Below are positions 31,832 through 32,382 of a DNA stretch of 32,382 nt, piece after piece. Origin of the DNA: a virus; the IMG/VR virus record IMGVR_UViG_3300022934_000091, positions 1-32,382 of that record, one strand, 5' to 3'. The notes beneath the pieces are model-generated. The model was given only the letters and a program-made list of their open reading frames with translations. It was not told where the DNA came from and did not search any database. Position 1 is the stretch's first letter, and each line of letters begins with the position of its first letter. The position numbers and the translations under genes are program-made.

Positions 31832-32121
31832 TCGGCATGGCCATTAAATACAGACTGCGTTACTTGAGAAAATTCCTCGATTGCGCATAGACGCATTTGC
31901 TCATGGTCGCTTGGCGTTTGATGGCCGTCCCAAAGCACAGAAATAAATTTGCGCTTAGAACCGCGAGCATTCGTTCGGTGCATAGTGCCAGTCACCGTGC
32001 CATATCTCTGCCGACCGTGGCGTCCATAGCGTTCTCGGCCTTCTGTCGTGGATGCGATATTCAGCGTCAGCCTTGGTCGTTCAGCAACGCGGTCGCCTGG
32101 TTTGAATTTGAAGTCGGGCAT
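31828..32121 (-). CDS. KOW/SH3-like small protein, cyanophage type
   Basis: A 97-aa protein from ATG 32121. It starts FKFKPGDRVAERPRLTLNIA and later has QRYGTVTGTMHRTNARGSKR, then KFISVLWDGHQTPSDHEQMR, a layout of an SH3-like beta barrel such as KOW domains. A longer start at 32205 adds 28 residues that look unlike the family and overlap the preceding gene. I recall similar proteins (PGDRVAERP with QRYGTV) in cyanophages. Function unknown; SH3-like folds often bind nucleic acid or protein tails. Confidence 0.72.
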   Translation of the reverse strand: MPDFKFKPGDRVAERPRLTLNIASTTEGRERYGRHGRQRYGTVTGTMHRTNARGSKRKFISVLWDGHQTPSDHEQMRLCAIEEFSQVTQSVFNGHAE

Positions 32122-32152
32122 ACCAAAAGATGTGCGTTGAACTTTGAATAAT

Positions 32153-32170
32153 TGAAAGTGTTGTGAAAGT
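32153..32170. promoter_or_regulatory. Direct repeats with 11-bp period in early-operon gap
   Basis: TGAAAGT occurs at 32153-32159 and again at 32164-32170, an 11-bp period that places both on one face of DNA. They lie in the 64-bp AT-rich gap between two minus-strand genes, upstream of ATG 32121. A regulator-binding site or internal promoter is possible; no clear -35/-10 pair is evident. Confidence 0.35.
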
Positions 32171-32185
32171 TTTGATTTGCAATAA

Positions 32186-32374
32186 CTATACCGAGTTTTG
32201 CGCATTTAGGAAACGAGCGAATGCGCCGGGGCGTGGTTTGAAGCTGCGACGGTAGGTTTTGTTGGTGCTTGAGATGTAGAGCTTGCGGCCATCGTCGGTG
32301 ATGATGTATCTAGCACCGCGTGGGGAAGTGTGGATTTTGTGGTTGCCGATGTACTTTTCAGAGATCGTTGCCAT
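32186..32374 (-). CDS. Small basic minus-strand protein
   Basis: A 62-aa, basic protein from ATG 32374: TISEKYIGNHKIHTSPRGAR, YIITDDGRKLYISSTNKTYR, then RSFKPRPGAFARFLNAQN. The middle looks like two or three short strands of a small beta domain. It is the first leftward gene visible; its promoter must lie beyond the window. Function unknown. Basic charge suggests contact with nucleic acid. Confidence 0.65.
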   Translation of the reverse strand: MATISEKYIGNHKIHTSPRGARYIITDDGRKLYISSTNKTYRRSFKPRPGAFARFLNAQNSV

Positions 32375-32382
32375 CAGTTGTT

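Noticed and set aside
1-32382. CRISPR array, tRNA gene, integrase, transposase or attachment site
   Set aside because: I looked for regular repeats, cloverleaf-like sequence and recombinase motifs and saw none that hold up.

Overview
The window is the late (virion and lysis) half of a tailed-phage genome, most likely a lambda/HK97-type siphophage of a cyanobacterium (Synechococcus/Cyanobium-like host). Siphophage: the order is Nu1-like small terminase, GpA-type large terminase, gpW-like connector, lambda-type portal, protease-capsid, FII-like and U-like joining proteins, tail tube, frameshifted G/GT chaperone, a 1613-aa tape measure, gpK-like protease and gpJ-like tip. Cyanophage: the fibre N-terminus and several very small proteins (27095-27226, 27226-27351, 28267-28416, 28437-28631) resemble families I associate with cyanophages. 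This is recall, not a search. No integrase, tRNA, CRISPR or photosynthesis gene is visible.

Layout. 1-156 is a leader that may hold packaging sites. 157-7143 is the packaging and head module, ending in one 824-aa protein that joins two accessory domains, an HK97-type prohead protease and the major capsid protein. 7176-10344 holds decoration/joining proteins, tail terminator, tail tube and the chaperone pair linked by a -1 frameshift signal (GGGAAAC followed by a stem-loop). 10344-19745 is tape measure, tip-assembly proteins and a gpI-J-like fusion. 19751-21704 has three further tail proteins, two sharing a tube-like segment. 21738-28230 is a fibre and small-protein cassette with signs of duplication. 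28267-29667 is lysis (small membrane protein and a two-enzyme endolysin), followed by a dCTP-deaminase-family gene and an HNH endonuclease. From 30858 to the right edge the strand switches: six small minus-strand genes run leftward and meet the late operon tail to tail.

The rightward genes are packed mostly with 1-4 base stop/start overlaps, so they behave as one long late operon, with a strong intrinsic terminator (9613-9642), a weaker one (7784-7812), and hairpins that could set relative expression around the capsid and tail-tube genes. No wholly new system is evident. The most informative observations are the four-part capsid fusion, the frameshift signal, the tail-tube-like paralogues behind gpJ, the 26-bp repeat exactly 600 bp apart, and two adjacent minus-strand proteins sharing a four-cysteine module.
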